The position numbers and the translations under genes were made by a program. 64,000 nucleotides of DNA, taken from Ideonella paludis (GTDB lineage: Bacteria; Pseudomonadota; Gammaproteobacteria; Burkholderiales; Burkholderiaceae_C). The stretch covers positions 124,001 to 188,000 of the forward strand of contig NZ_JAGQDG010000007.1 of NCBI RefSeq assembly GCF_018069865.1. Direction: 5' to 3'. Every line of letters starts with the position of its first letter. Position 1 is the stretch's first letter. The notes under the pieces are model-generated. The model was not told the DNA's origin, ran no database searches, and saw nothing but the letters and a program-made list of their open reading frames with translations. This document shows positions 8,541 through 17,135 of this stretch, one piece after another.

Positions 8541-9551
8541 ATGAGTGCGATTGGCCCCCTGTTGCTGGCCCCGATGGAGGGCTTGCTCGACCACACCCTG
8601 CGCGACGCCTTGACGCGCGCCGGGGGCATCAGCCGGTGTGTTAGCGAGTTCATCCGCATCACCGACCAGCTCTTGCCGCACCGGGTCTTCAGCCGCATCG
8701 TGCCGGAGGAGGCTAACGGCTGGCGCACGCCAGCGGGTGTCTTGGTGCGGCCGCAGCTCTTGGGCAGCGACCCGGCGTGTTTGGCGGACAACGCCGCCCG
8801 CATCGCCGAGATGGGGGCGCCCGGCATTGACCTGAACTTTGGCTGCCCCGCCAAGATCGTCAACCGCCATGGTGGCGGCGCGACCCTGCTGGATGAGCCG
8901 GATCTCTTGCACCGCATTGCCCGCAGCGTGCGCGCGGCGGTGCCCGCGGGCCTGCCCGTGTCGGCCAAGATGCGCCTGGGCAATCAAGACGACAGCCGTG
9001 CGGTGGAGTGTGCGCTGGCGCTGGTGGAGGGCGGTGTGGCCGAGCTGGTGGTGCATGCCCGCACCAAGGCCCAGGCCTATCGCCCGCCGGCTTACTGGGA
9101 GCGGGTGGCCGACATCCGCCAAGCCGTGGCCGTGCCTCTGGTGGCCAATGGCGAAATCTGGACGGTGGCCGATGCGCAAGCCTGCCGCGCGGCCTCGGGC
9201 TGCGATGCGCTGATGCTGGGCCGCGGCATGGTGGCCAACCCTGGATTGGCCTTGGCCATCTTGGCGCACGGTGATCCGGGGGCCAAGGCTCAAGGCGGCC
9301 TGAGTTGGGCCGAGCTGCAGCCGCTGTTGCAGAGCTTTTGGGCCTCCGTCTGCGCCCATATCGTGCCGCGCAACCGCGCCGGGCGCTTGAAGCAGTGGCT
9401 CAATTACCTGCGCCGCCATTACCCCGAAGCGCAAGCCGCCTACACCGCTTTGCGCACCGACAACGACCCGCAGCGATTGGCCCATCGCCTGTTCCATGAG
9501 TTTGCTGCGGCCCCTGCGCCACAACACGACGCCCCTCGGGTGATGGCATGA
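8541..9551 (+). CDS. dusC: tRNA-dihydrouridine(16) synthase DusC
   Basis: 336 residues. The FMN-binding TIM-barrel starts with LLLAPMEGLLD, a form typical of DusC (DusA and DusB differ here). It contains the catalytic cysteine C102 in NFGCPAKIVN and the phosphate-binding LVANGEIWTVAD and CDALMLGRGM segments. It reduces U16 in the tRNA D-loop using NADPH. The stop overlaps the greB start by 4 bases (ATGA), indicating translational coupling. Confidence 0.92.
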   Translation: MSAIGPLLLAPMEGLLDHTLRDALTRAGGISRCVSEFIRITDQLLPHRVFSRIVPEEANGWRTPAGVLVRPQLLGSDPACLADNAARIAEMGAPGIDLNFGCPAKIVNRHGGGATLLDEPDLLHRIARSVRAAVPAGLPVSAKMRLGNQDDSRAVECALALVEGGVAELVVHARTKAQAYRPPAYWERVADIRQAVAVPLVANGEIWTVADAQACRAASGCDALMLGRGMVANPGLALAILAHGDPGAKAQGGLSWAELQPLLQSFWASVCAHIVPRNRAGRLKQWLNYLRRHYPEAQAAYTALRTDNDPQRLAHRLFHEFAAAPAPQHDAPRVMA

Positions 9552-10105
9552 GTAAAGCATTCACCAAAGAAGCCGACAGCGACGATGACGATGACAGCGG
9601 CGCGTTGCCGCCGCTGCCCGCCGGCAGCAAGAACTACATGACGCCGGCAGGCTATGCCCGGCTGCGCGATGAACTGCTGAACTTGATCGACAACGAGCGC
9701 CCGCGCATTGTGGAGATCGTGCACTGGGCGGCGTCCAACGGCGACCGCTCCGAGAACGGCGACTACCTCTACGGCAAAAAGCGCCTGCGCGAGATCGACC
9801 GCCGCATCCGCTTCCTGACCAAGCGCCTGGATGTGGCCGAGGTGGTCGACCCCTCAGCCCACCACGGCAGCGACCAAATCTACTTTGGCGCCACCGTGAC
9901 CTACGCCAACAGCAAAGGCGAAGAGCGGACGATCACCATCAAAGGCATCGACGAGGTCGACCACCTAGCAGGCGAAGTGAGCTGGATCGCCCCGATTGCG
10001 CGTGCGCTGCTGAAGGCTCGGGAAGGTGACGAGGTGCAGTTGATGACCCCTGGCGGCTTGGAGTCGCTGGAAGTGGTCGAAGTGAGATACCCGAAGCCAG
10101 CCTGA
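9548..10105 (+). CDS. greB: Transcription elongation factor GreB
   Basis: 185 residues. After an unusually acidic head (EADSDDDDDSG, residues 8-18) the GreA/GreB coiled-coil domain begins (NYMTPAGYARLRDELLNL). It carries the GreB hallmark SENGDYLYGKKRLREIDRRI, with the acidic tip residues that reach the RNA polymerase active site. The FKBP-like C-terminal domain (residues about 105-182) completes it. GreB stimulates transcript cleavage in backtracked complexes. It overlaps dusC by 4 bases and is followed by a candidate terminator. Confidence 0.95.
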   Translation: MSKAFTKEADSDDDDDSGALPPLPAGSKNYMTPAGYARLRDELLNLIDNERPRIVEIVHWAASNGDRSENGDYLYGKKRLREIDRRIRFLTKRLDVAEVVDPSAHHGSDQIYFGATVTYANSKGEERTITIKGIDEVDHLAGEVSWIAPIARALLKAREGDEVQLMTPGGLESLEVVEVRYPKPA

Positions 10106-10114
10106 AGTCCTCTG

Positions 10115-10148
10115 CACATCGCGTCAAACATCTGGTCTGCGCGATGTG
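10115..10148 (+). terminator. Candidate hairpin terminator between convergent greB and FG-GAP gene
   Basis: CACATCGCG (10115-10123) pairs perfectly with CGCGATGTG (10140-10148) around a 16-base loop. There is no T-tract, so it could be an mRNA-end stabiliser or a weak bidirectional terminator. Confidence 0.4.
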
Positions 10149-10207
10149 TGAGCATCGATCAGGAGCGGTTCACCCGTACCGGCGTGGTGCATCACTCCAG
10201 GATCAAG

Positions 10208-11545
10208 TCATTTCGTTGGGGATGAGGTAAACCGGATGGCGTAGTTATCGCCATGGTGCCCCTCATAACCCCGTGCCAAATGGATGATGCCTGGGCCTGC
10301 GGCGGTGGCCAGCCACGAACACCCGTTCGCTTGGGGCTCGGTGTTCAGCGTCAGCGGTGTCCAGCCATCGGTTCTGCCATGGGTGTGGAAAAGAATATCC
10401 GGCCATGTGTCTTTCATATTCTTCAATGTCACGGAGAGCTGTTGGCAGGCCTCTTTGTCAGACTGCGTGACATAGAGGTCGGCGCGGCCATCGCCGTCCA
10501 TGTCGCCCACTGCAATACTGTTGGCTTGAGTCGTTAGATTCGCCGTCCAAGATGGCTGAGCTGGCAAGCTGCCATCCGAAGATTGAAAATAAACTTCAAT
10601 GGAATGATTGCTTGCATCGCTGACCGAAACGATCAGGTCTTTGCGCCCATCGTGATTAAGGTCTTCGATCTCCGCGGTGATCCATTGCTGCTTGACCATA
10701 GGTAATTCAGCTTGCCGCCAAGTATTATTGGGGTTTTGATATAAAATAATGCTTGGCGCAGGGCTCTTACCATTTTGGCCCACGGTGCGACACAGCACGA
10801 GGTCATCCAGCCCATCGCCATTGAGGTCGCCGCTGCGGGAGCAGTTGTTGTAGGTCGTGATGTTTACCAAGGGCTCCACAATTTCGGAGAAGGTATATTT
10901 CCCCGATCCGTTGTATCGAAACAGCCTGTTTATATTTGCATGGCCATCGGGGCGCAAGGCCCCATGCACGGTAATCCAAACACCTTGAGTGCCATCCGCC
11001 CAACGGAAGGGTTCTACCGTGCGGCTCCTTCCATAGATGTCTTCTAGCCCTGTGGTGTTTGTCATTCGCTGCATCTTCACGTTGGACTTTGTGGAGACGT
11101 TGCGATACACCTCGTTGGGGCCTTGCCCTTTGCCTTCATTGGCGCCGATGGCGCACACCATGTCTATTTTCTTGTCTGCGTCCAGATGCATGAATCCACA
11201 TTCATGCCGGTCTGCCTTGTCTCCATCCAGGGCCGTATCTGGCAGGCTGAATTTCTGTGCGCTGTATTGAATGCCACCCCCAAGGCTACACAGGAAGGGC
11301 CCATCGCTGGTGTCGTGTCCCACAAACCAATAATCTTTGCATCCTATGCCTCTGAAGTCATAAGAGCCGCGCCCATACACCTTTTTGCGGGATTCAATCA
11401 ATTGATAAGTTGGCTCCAATTTGATTGTTTGAGCGACGCTGATGCTGGGCGTCACCATCAACAAAATAGCGAAGGTGGAGAAAATGATTTTGGTTCTCTG
11501 GTGGTCAACCGGGAATGAACTTGAATTCATGGTGGTCTTCGGCAT
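10208..11545 (-). CDS. Secreted FG-GAP/VCBS-repeat protein, paralogue A (AT-rich copy)
   Basis: 445 residues. The N-terminus has a signal peptide (hydrophobic IIFSTFAILLMVTPSISVA, cleavage before QT around residue 38). The mature part has several DxDxDG-type calcium-loop repeats: GDLNGDGLDDLVLC, EDLNHDGRKDLIVS and GDMDGDGRADLYVT. These are typical of FG-GAP/VCBS beta-propeller blades, so an extracellular or periplasmic calcium-binding propeller is likely; ligand and role are unknown. It is clearly homologous along its length to the gene at 11962-13377, which faces away from it. Codon and base use are far more AT-rich than in the neighbours (60 bases from 10681: 26 G+C), suggesting recent transfer. 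ATG 11530 is an alternative start; neither has a strong ribosome-binding site. Confidence 0.75.
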   Translation of the reverse strand: MPKTTMNSSSFPVDHQRTKIIFSTFAILLMVTPSISVAQTIKLEPTYQLIESRKKVYGRGSYDFRGIGCKDYWFVGHDTSDGPFLCSLGGGIQYSAQKFSLPDTALDGDKADRHECGFMHLDADKKIDMVCAIGANEGKGQGPNEVYRNVSTKSNVKMQRMTNTTGLEDIYGRSRTVEPFRWADGTQGVWITVHGALRPDGHANINRLFRYNGSGKYTFSEIVEPLVNITTYNNCSRSGDLNGDGLDDLVLCRTVGQNGKSPAPSIILYQNPNNTWRQAELPMVKQQWITAEIEDLNHDGRKDLIVSVSDASNHSIEVYFQSSDGSLPAQPSWTANLTTQANSIAVGDMDGDGRADLYVTQSDKEACQQLSVTLKNMKDTWPDILFHTHGRTDGWTPLTLNTEPQANGCSWLATAAGPGIIHLARGYEGHHGDNYAIRFTSSPTK

Positions 11546-11961
11546 TTATGGCGGATCGTTAGATCAATCTAAATCAATCCCCTTGATAATTTCAGCCATG
11601 AATTTGATGTTTACATATCTCGCCGGAGATGAATTTTTCGGTACCAGGGCGGATAAAGGTGATTCATCCATTTGTGGCCATGGGGCAGTGTGAGTACTGG
11701 CCCTTCATCTGGCGGGGCGCCAAAGCCATGGTCCAGGGCTGAACCGTAGGGTGGGCGGCGGCCGGCGTGCAGGAGCGCAAAGCGCTGGGCCCCGGCGTGA
11801 TAGCGAAAGGCGGCCTCGCCTCAGACAGGAAAATTTTTGGAGGCCTTGTCCATTCCCGAATGAGCTCTGCGTGTGTAGAGGCAGTTGTGACGTTAGGCGG
11901 CACAACGTTCCTAAAACACCACCTAGCTAGAAAGTTAGGTGCAAAGCAATTCGAGGGATAG
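11546..11961. other. 416-base gap between the two FG-GAP paralogues
   Basis: I find no convincing gene here. The left part (to about 11700) is AT-rich and should carry the promoter of paralogue A. The right part is GC-richer. It contains a small open frame (11767-11958) that stops with TAG directly before, and in frame with, the ATG of paralogue B. It also contains two short inverted repeats: ACGTT 11890-11894 with AACGT 11904-11908, and CACCTA 11920-11925 with TAGGTG 11936-11941. GAGGG just before 11962 is a plausible ribosome-binding site for paralogue B. Confidence 0.5.
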
Positions 11962-13377
11962 ATGGCACAGAAACAAAGAAGGGCCCCAGGGGGGCTAGTG
12001 GGTGTGGCGGGTGTGTGGCTGACCTGGGTCAGCATCGGGGCCGGGGCAAGCACAGAGGTGATGGCGCAGACCATTCCCTCGCTGCCCGAGTACACCTTGG
12101 TCGAGACAGGCAAAAAGGTCTATGGGCGGGCTTCGCATGACTTCCGAGCCATCGGGTGCATCGACTACTGGTTTGTGGGGCATGACCTGAAAGACTCGCC
12201 TTTCGCCTGCCAGAAGGGCAGCCCTGGCAAGTACACCCTCCAGAAGTACAAGCTGCCCACCCAAGCCGTCGATGGCGGCAATATGGACCGGCATGAATGC
12301 GGTTTCATGCACCTTGATGGCGACGGCAAGATCGACATGGTCTGCACGCTCGGGGCAGACAAGGGCAAGGGCGAGGGCGTCAACGAAGTCTTTCGCAATA
12401 CCTCGTCCAAGAAGGCGGTGAGCATGGAGCGCATCACCAAGCCGACAGGTATTGAAGACCCGTACGGACGCGGACGCACCGTCCAGCCCTTCAAATGGGC
12501 GGATGGTACGCAAGGGGTCTGGACCACAGTGCATGGCGCGTATCGCAGCGATGGCAAGCCCAATATCAATCGCCTGTTCCGCTACGGCGCACCCGGCAGC
12601 TTCTATTTCACCGAGGTCCCAGAGCCGGCGGTCAACGTCACGACCTATAACAATTGCTCGCGCAGTGGGGACTTGAATGGTGATGGCTTAGACGACCTGC
12701 TGCTGTGCCGAACCGTCGGCGAAGGCGGCACTGCCGCGGCCGACAGCGTGGTGCTGTATCAGCAAGCCGACATCAGCTGGCGCACCGCAGTGTTGCCCAT
12801 GGCCACGAAGACCTGGATCACCGCGGAGATCCACGACGTCAATGGCGATGGTCGTCGAGATCTGGTGGTGTCGGTGGAAGAGGCTGGGCAATACCGCATA
12901 GAGCTTTACCTTCAGGCGGCCAACGGCAGCCTGCCTTCCACAGCGAGCTGGTCGTCGCCACTGCCGGTCAAAGGCAACAGCATTGCCATCGGCGACCTCA
13001 ACGGCGACGGCCGCCCCGATCTCTATGTCACGCAGGCCGACAGCAAGGCCTGCCAAGACCAGGTCAAAGCCAAGGGGTCGATGACCGACACCTGGCCGGA
13101 TCGCGTCTTCTACGCCAGCCCCTACGCAGACCAATGGGCGCAGCAAGTCCTGGTCAATGAACCCCAGGCCTATGGCTGTTCTTGGTTGGCCACGGCCGCG
13201 GAGCCCGGTGTGGTTCACCTGGGGCGCGGGCTGGAAGGCGAGGTGGGGGACAGCTATGTGGTCCTGTTTGACCACAAGGCCTCCAGCAGTGTTCAAGGCG
13301 CTGTTGCTCTGCCCACGGAGGCCCAACGAAAGGCGCAGTGGCGCGACGCTATCCTGGGGCAAATCCGGGGCCGCTGA
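11962..13377 (+). CDS. Secreted FG-GAP/VCBS-repeat protein, paralogue B
   Basis: 471 residues. Signal peptide: basic QKQRR, hydrophobic GGLVGVAGVWLTWVSIGAGA, cleavage near VMA-QT (about residue 36). The repeats mirror paralogue A: HLDGDGKIDMVC, GDLNGDGLDDLLLC, HDVNGDGRRDLVVS and GDLNGDGRPDLYVT. The conserved pairs KKVYGR, CIDYWFVGHD, DRHECGFMHLD and YNNCSRSGDLNGDG occur in both copies; conserved cysteines suggest disulfides. The C-terminus has about 25 extra residues compared with paralogue A. Base composition fits the host (60 bases from 12661: 37 G+C). Function unknown; a calcium-stabilised beta-propeller acting outside the cytoplasm is the most that can be said. Confidence 0.75.
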   Translation: MAQKQRRAPGGLVGVAGVWLTWVSIGAGASTEVMAQTIPSLPEYTLVETGKKVYGRASHDFRAIGCIDYWFVGHDLKDSPFACQKGSPGKYTLQKYKLPTQAVDGGNMDRHECGFMHLDGDGKIDMVCTLGADKGKGEGVNEVFRNTSSKKAVSMERITKPTGIEDPYGRGRTVQPFKWADGTQGVWTTVHGAYRSDGKPNINRLFRYGAPGSFYFTEVPEPAVNVTTYNNCSRSGDLNGDGLDDLLLCRTVGEGGTAAADSVVLYQQADISWRTAVLPMATKTWITAEIHDVNGDGRRDLVVSVEEAGQYRIELYLQAANGSLPSTASWSSPLPVKGNSIAIGDLNGDGRPDLYVTQADSKACQDQVKAKGSMTDTWPDRVFYASPYADQWAQQVLVNEPQAYGCSWLATAAEPGVVHLGRGLEGEVGDSYVVLFDHKASSSVQGAVALPTEAQRKAQWRDAILGQIRGR

Positions 13378-13436
13378 TCCTCTGGGGCTTGGGTGAGTCG
13401 GCGTATGCTCAGCACGTCGATTCACCGGAGATCAGC

Positions 13437-13805
13437 ATGATTGGCTATGTGACCCTGGGCACCAACGACCTGCCGCGTGCCGTGGCGTTTTACGATGCCC
13501 TGTTCGGGGCCATGGGCGCCTCGCGAATCTGGGATGGCCCCTCGGGCGTGGCCTGGGGCGTCTCCATGGACAAGCCCGGCGTGGGGGTGATGACGCCGTT
13601 CAACAAGCAGGCCGCTACCGTGGGCAACGGCAGCATGGTGGCCTTGGTGGTCGACAGCAAAGAAAAGGTGGATGCGTATTACCGCAAGGCCATCGAGTTA
13701 GGCGCCACCGATGAAGGTGCGCCCGGCCCCCGAGGTGAGGGCTTCTATGCGGCGTACTGGCGCGACTTGGACGGCAACAAGCTCAATTTCTTCTTCATGG
13801 GTTGA
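13437..13805 (+). CDS. VOC (glyoxalase/bleomycin-resistance fold) family protein
   Basis: 122 residues from ATG 13437, which has GGAG seven bases upstream; the frame is open further upstream but lacks family character there. It shows the paired beta-alpha-beta-beta-beta modules of VOC proteins: YVTLGTNDLPRAVAFYDALF at the start, and GFYAAYWRDLDGNKLNFFF at the end, the latter a typical metal-site strand. Members are small lyases, dioxygenases or binding proteins; the substrate cannot be told. It converges on spoT. Confidence 0.82.
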   Translation: MIGYVTLGTNDLPRAVAFYDALFGAMGASRIWDGPSGVAWGVSMDKPGVGVMTPFNKQAATVGNGSMVALVVDSKEKVDAYYRKAIELGATDEGAPGPRGEGFYAAYWRDLDGNKLNFFFMG

Positions 13806-13810
13806 GGCCA

Positions 13811-13830
13811 GCGGGCTTCATTTAGCCCGC
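13811..13830. terminator. Candidate bidirectional hairpin between VOC gene and spoT
   Basis: GCGGGCT (13811-13817) pairs with AGCCCGC (13824-13830) around a 6-base loop, 5 bases after the VOC stop and overlapping the last codons of spoT. No T-tract follows on either strand. Confidence 0.4.
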
Positions 13831-16106
13831 ACCCGCTGGGTGCGCAACACCGACGGTGAGCGCTTGAGCGTGCGCAGCACATCGGCCAAATGCAGGCGGT
13901 CGCGCACGCTAACCAAGATCCGGATCTCGACCGTTTCGCCCACCGCTTCATCGCCCATGGCAATGTGGGTGATGTCCGCTTCAGCGGCCGACACGGCCTG
14001 TGCCACTTGGGCGAGCACGCCCTTGCCATTGCTGACCAGCACCTGCACGGCGGCTTCAAAAGGCCGGGTAGGTTGTTCGGCCCATTCCACCTGCATCCAG
14101 CGCTCAGGGTCGCGCTCGTAGAGGCGTTTGCCGGCCAGGCAGTCGCTCATGTGGACGATCAAGCCTTCGCCGCGGCCAAAGTAGCCGACGATGGCGTCGC
14201 CCGGCACCGGGCGGCAACACGGCGCCATGGAGATGGAGGCGGCTTCAGTGCCGTCAATCACCACCAGGCCTTGGGTGGGTGTGTTGTCGTCATGCCCATA
14301 GCGGCCCAGGCTCAGCGTGACCGCGTCTGGGCGCTCGCCTTGTTCCAGCAGCAGCTTGGCCATGCGCTTGGCCACGATGGTGGCAATCTTCTTGCCCAGG
14401 CCAATGTCCACCAGCAACTCGGTGGTGCTGCGGTTGCCACTCCAGCGCAGCAAGGCGGACCAGGCTGGGTTCTGGCCGGCTGCGTCTTCGCTCAGCGGTG
14501 GCAGGCTCAGGCCTTCGGCGCGCAGGGCCTGGCTCAGCATCTTCAAGCCCAGCTCTTGCGATTCCTCGTGCTCCAGGTTCTTCAAGAAATGGCGGATCTT
14601 GCTGCGGGCGCGGCCTGTGCGCACAAAGTTCAGCCACGCCGGGTTGGGGCGCGCACCCGTGGCGGTGACCACCTCCACCACATCGCCGCTGCGCAGTTCG
14701 GCCCGCAAGGCGGCGGGTTCGCCATTGATTTTGGCCGCCACGCAATGGTCACCCACATCCGAGTGGATGGCGTAGGCGAAGTCGATGGGCGTGGCGCCCC
14801 GCGGCAGGGCCAGGATCTTGCTCTTGGGCGTGAACACATAGACCGCGTCCGGCACCAAGTCGATCTTGACGTGCTCCAAGAACTCCGAGGCGTCGCGCGT
14901 CTCGTTCTGGATGTCCAGCAGGGACTTGAGCCACATCGCACCCAAGCGCTGGGCCACATCGCTGGGGTTGACGTTCTTTTGTGCGCCCACTTTGTAGAGC
15001 CAGTGTGCGGCAATGCCGGCTTCGGCCACGGCATGCATTTCATCCGTGCGGATCTGAAACTCCACGGCCGTGCCCAAGGGGCTCACCAAGGTGGTGTGCA
15101 AGGACTTATAGCCATTCGGTTTGGGGATGGCGATGTAGTCTTTGAAGCGCCCGGGTACGGGCTTGTAGAGCTGGTGCAGCACGCCCAGCGCGTGATAGCA
15201 GTCCATCAAGTTGGCCACAACGATGCGAAAGCCAAAGATGTCATTGACCTGCGCAAAGCCGGCGTGCTTCTCGCGCATCTTGCGGTAGATGGAGAAAACA
15301 GTTTTCTCCCGGCCCGAGATGTCCACGCGCATGCGGGCTTCGCCAAAAGCCTTGATCACATCGTTTTGGACCCGCGACACAATGTCGCGGCGATAGCCCC
15401 GCGCGCGCTGCAAGGCCTTCTCCAGGGCCGCGTGGCGCCAGGGGTGCAGGTAAGAGAAGGACAGCTCTTGCAGCTCGCGATAGGTCTGGTTCAAACCCAG
15501 ACGGTGGGCGATGGGGGCGTAGATGTCCAGCGTCTCGCGGGCAATGCGGCCGCGCTTATTGGGCGCCATGGCCGCCATGGTGCGCATATTGTGCAAACGG
15601 TCGGCCAGCTTGACCAAGATGACCCGCACATCACGCGACATGGCCAAGAGCATCTTGCGAAAGGACTCCGCCTGGCCTTCTTCGCGGGTCGAGAACTGCA
15701 GCTTGTCGAGCTTAGTCAGGCCGTCCACCAACTCGGCAGTGGGGGCACCAAAGCGCTCAATCAACTCGACCTTGGTGATGCCACAGTCTTCCATGGCATC
15801 GTGCATCAGCGCGGCCATGATGGCTTGCGCGTCCAGTTTCCAGTCGGCCACCAAGCCGGCCACCGCAATCGGGTGGGTGATGTAGGGCTCACCACTGGCG
15901 CGGAACTGGCCCAGATGGGCTTCGTCGGCGAACTTGTAGGCGTCGCGGATCAGCTTGAGGTCGGTCTTGCTGAGGTAGCCGAGCTTGTCGGAGAGGGCGG
16001 CAAAGGAGCTGACTTCCGGCGGCATCGCGCTCGGGCTGCCTGCGGGCACCCGGGGTTTGGACTGCAGGGCGGCGGGGAGAAAGTCAGCAAGTGTGCGAAT
16101 CACCAT
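13818..16106 (-). CDS. spoT: Bifunctional (p)ppGpp synthetase/hydrolase (RelA/SpoT homologue)
   Basis: 762 residues with the full RSH order. The HD hydrolase domain has its catalytic HD at residues 102-103 (MHDAMEDCG). The synthetase domain follows (SGREKTVFSIYRKMREKH and NDIFGFRIVV). Then come a TGS domain (LPRGATPIDFAYAIHSDVGD), a helical/zinc-finger-like region and a C-terminal ACT domain. Since HD and synthetase motifs are both intact, it should both make and degrade (p)ppGpp, the stringent-response alarmone. It lies downstream of gmk-rpoZ on the same strand, as in enterobacteria, but a strong terminator sits between. A TAAATT box 6 bases before its ATG may be its own -10. Confidence 0.95.
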   Translation of the reverse strand: MVIRTLADFLPAALQSKPRVPAGSPSAMPPEVSSFAALSDKLGYLSKTDLKLIRDAYKFADEAHLGQFRASGEPYITHPIAVAGLVADWKLDAQAIMAALMHDAMEDCGITKVELIERFGAPTAELVDGLTKLDKLQFSTREEGQAESFRKMLLAMSRDVRVILVKLADRLHNMRTMAAMAPNKRGRIARETLDIYAPIAHRLGLNQTYRELQELSFSYLHPWRHAALEKALQRARGYRRDIVSRVQNDVIKAFGEARMRVDISGREKTVFSIYRKMREKHAGFAQVNDIFGFRIVVANLMDCYHALGVLHQLYKPVPGRFKDYIAIPKPNGYKSLHTTLVSPLGTAVEFQIRTDEMHAVAEAGIAAHWLYKVGAQKNVNPSDVAQRLGAMWLKSLLDIQNETRDASEFLEHVKIDLVPDAVYVFTPKSKILALPRGATPIDFAYAIHSDVGDHCVAAKINGEPAALRAELRSGDVVEVVTATGARPNPAWLNFVRTGRARSKIRHFLKNLEHEESQELGLKMLSQALRAEGLSLPPLSEDAAGQNPAWSALLRWSGNRSTTELLVDIGLGKKIATIVAKRMAKLLLEQGERPDAVTLSLGRYGHDDNTPTQGLVVIDGTEAASISMAPCCRPVPGDAIVGYFGRGEGLIVHMSDCLAGKRLYERDPERWMQVEWAEQPTRPFEAAVQVLVSNGKGVLAQVAQAVSAAEADITHIAMGDEAVGETVEIRILVSVRDRLHLADVLRTLKRSPSVLRTQRVRAK

Positions 16107-16112
16107 GGCTCG

Positions 16113-16118
16113 AATTTA
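16113..16118 (-). promoter_or_regulatory. Candidate -10 element (TAAATT) of spoT
   Basis: Read on the minus strand, TAAATT ends 6 bases before the spoT ATG at 16106, with no Shine-Dalgarno between. A private spoT promoter is expected because the rpoZ terminator lies upstream. The -35 region is not clear. Confidence 0.3.
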
Positions 16119-16208
16119 GCGGAAATACGCTGTAACTTGAGCAAGATGCCGCCAAGCCCTCGCAATTCCCTGGGCCAAGCCAATGAACCCTGAAATGGCA
16201 GGCATGAA

Positions 16209-16232
16209 AAAAGGGCGCTTGAGCGCCCTTTG
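16209..16232 (-). terminator. Rho-independent terminator after rpoZ
   Basis: AAAGGGCGC (16210-16218) and GCGCCCTTT (16223-16231) form a 9-bp stem with a TTGA loop. On the minus strand the stem is followed by a run of T (plus-strand AAAAAA at 16207-16212), the textbook arrangement for ending transcripts that come from gmk-rpoZ. It separates rpoZ from spoT. Confidence 0.85.
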
Positions 16233-16270
16233 TCGTGGTCAGGCCAGACGGAGTGGCCAGTGACTGGTGG

Positions 16271-16474
16271 TCAGGTCGGGACCTTGCGCAACATCTCCAG
16301 GCCCACTTCGCCGGCGGCGATTTCGCGCAGCGCGGTCACGCCGGGCTTGTTCTTGCTTTCCACGCGGGGGGTGTGGCCTTGGCTCAGCATGCGAGCGCGG
16401 TAGGTGGCGGCCAACACGAGCTGGAAGCGGTTGGGGATCTTGTTCAGGCAGTCTTCGACGGTGATGCGGGCCAT
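16271..16474 (-). CDS. rpoZ: RNA polymerase omega subunit
   Basis: 67 residues. The start [20 protein letters not shown] and the central [12 protein letters not shown] segment are the conserved core of bacterial omega, which wraps the C-terminus of beta-prime and helps assembly and ppGpp response. It lies 38 bases downstream of gmk on the same strand and is followed by a strong terminator. Confidence 0.95.
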   Translation of the reverse strand: MARITVEDCLNKIPNRFQLVLAATYRARMLSQGHTPRVESKNKPGVTALREIAAGEVGLEMLRKVPT

Positions 16475-16512
16475 GTGGGATCCAGTGACTCTTGGTAAGG
16501 AAGCGCTGAGGC

Positions 16513-17130
16513 TTAAATGCCCAGCGAATGAAACACAGCCGCCTTGGCGCGGCGTTGGGCCGCATATTTCAAGCGCTGTGAGTGGACCACTGTCTTCAGG
16601 TCAAAGACGGCAGTCTCGAAGAGGGCGTTGATTATAACGTAGTCGAAAAACTGGGCCTGAGCCACCTCGGTGCGGGCATTCTCCAAGCGGGTTGCGATGA
16701 CATCGGCCTGGTCCTCGCCACGGCGGCGCAGGCGCTGCTCCAGCTCTTCCCAGCTCGGCGGCAAGATGAAGATCAACACCGCAGCCGGGAAGAGCTTGCG
16801 GATCTGCAAGGCGCCTTGCCAGTCAATCTCCAGCAGCACGTCTTTGCCCTGGGTCAGCAGGCCCTCGATCACACCGCGCGAGGTGCCGTAGTGGTTGCCA
16901 TGCACGGCCGCCCACTCGACAAACTCGCCGCGCTCAATCATGGCTTTGAACTCGTCGGGTTGGATGAAGAAATACTCGCGGCCATGCTGCTCTTGCCCGC
17001 GCGGCTGGCGCGTGGTGTGCGAGACCGAGACATTGAGGTGAGAGTCGACCTCCAGCAAGGCCTTGACCAAGCTGGATTTGCCGGCCCCGCTGGGGGCGGC
17101 CACGACGTAGAGGTTTCCGGGCATCTCCAT
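16513..17130 (-). CDS. gmk: Guanylate kinase
   Basis: 205 residues. The P-loop APSGAGKSS (residues 12-20) is followed by the GMP-binding [19 protein letters not shown] and [15 protein letters not shown] segments, and then the lid with LRRRGED. It phosphorylates GMP to GDP. It begins 5 bases after the yicC stop, so yicC-gmk-rpoZ form a likely operon. ATG 17130 or 17124 may be used. Confidence 0.96.
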   Translation of the reverse strand: MEMPGNLYVVAAPSGAGKSSLVKALLEVDSHLNVSVSHTTRQPRGQEQHGREYFFIQPDEFKAMIERGEFVEWAAVHGNHYGTSRGVIEGLLTQGKDVLLEIDWQGALQIRKLFPAAVLIFILPPSWEELEQRLRRRGEDQADVIATRLENARTEVAQAQFFDYVIINALFETAVFDLKTVVHSQRLKYAAQRRAKAAVFHSLGI

Positions 17131-17135
17131 GGTGT

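Noticed and set aside
11880-11946. GTTAGGC and GTTAGGT sequences reminiscent of integron attC core sites
   Set aside because: No matching RYYYAAC partner at attC distance, no integrase, and no cassette-like structure, so it was not called an attachment site.
11664-12113. A 149-codon minus-strand frame spanning the gap and the start of FG-GAP paralogue B
   Set aside because: No recognisable domain, and it overlaps the signal peptide region of a coherent gene; kept only as part of the gap description.
13890-16193. A plus-strand open frame of 767 codons opposite spoT
   Set aside because: It is the antisense shadow of a well-supported RelA/SpoT gene in high-GC DNA; its translation is His/Gln/Ala-rich with no recognisable domain.
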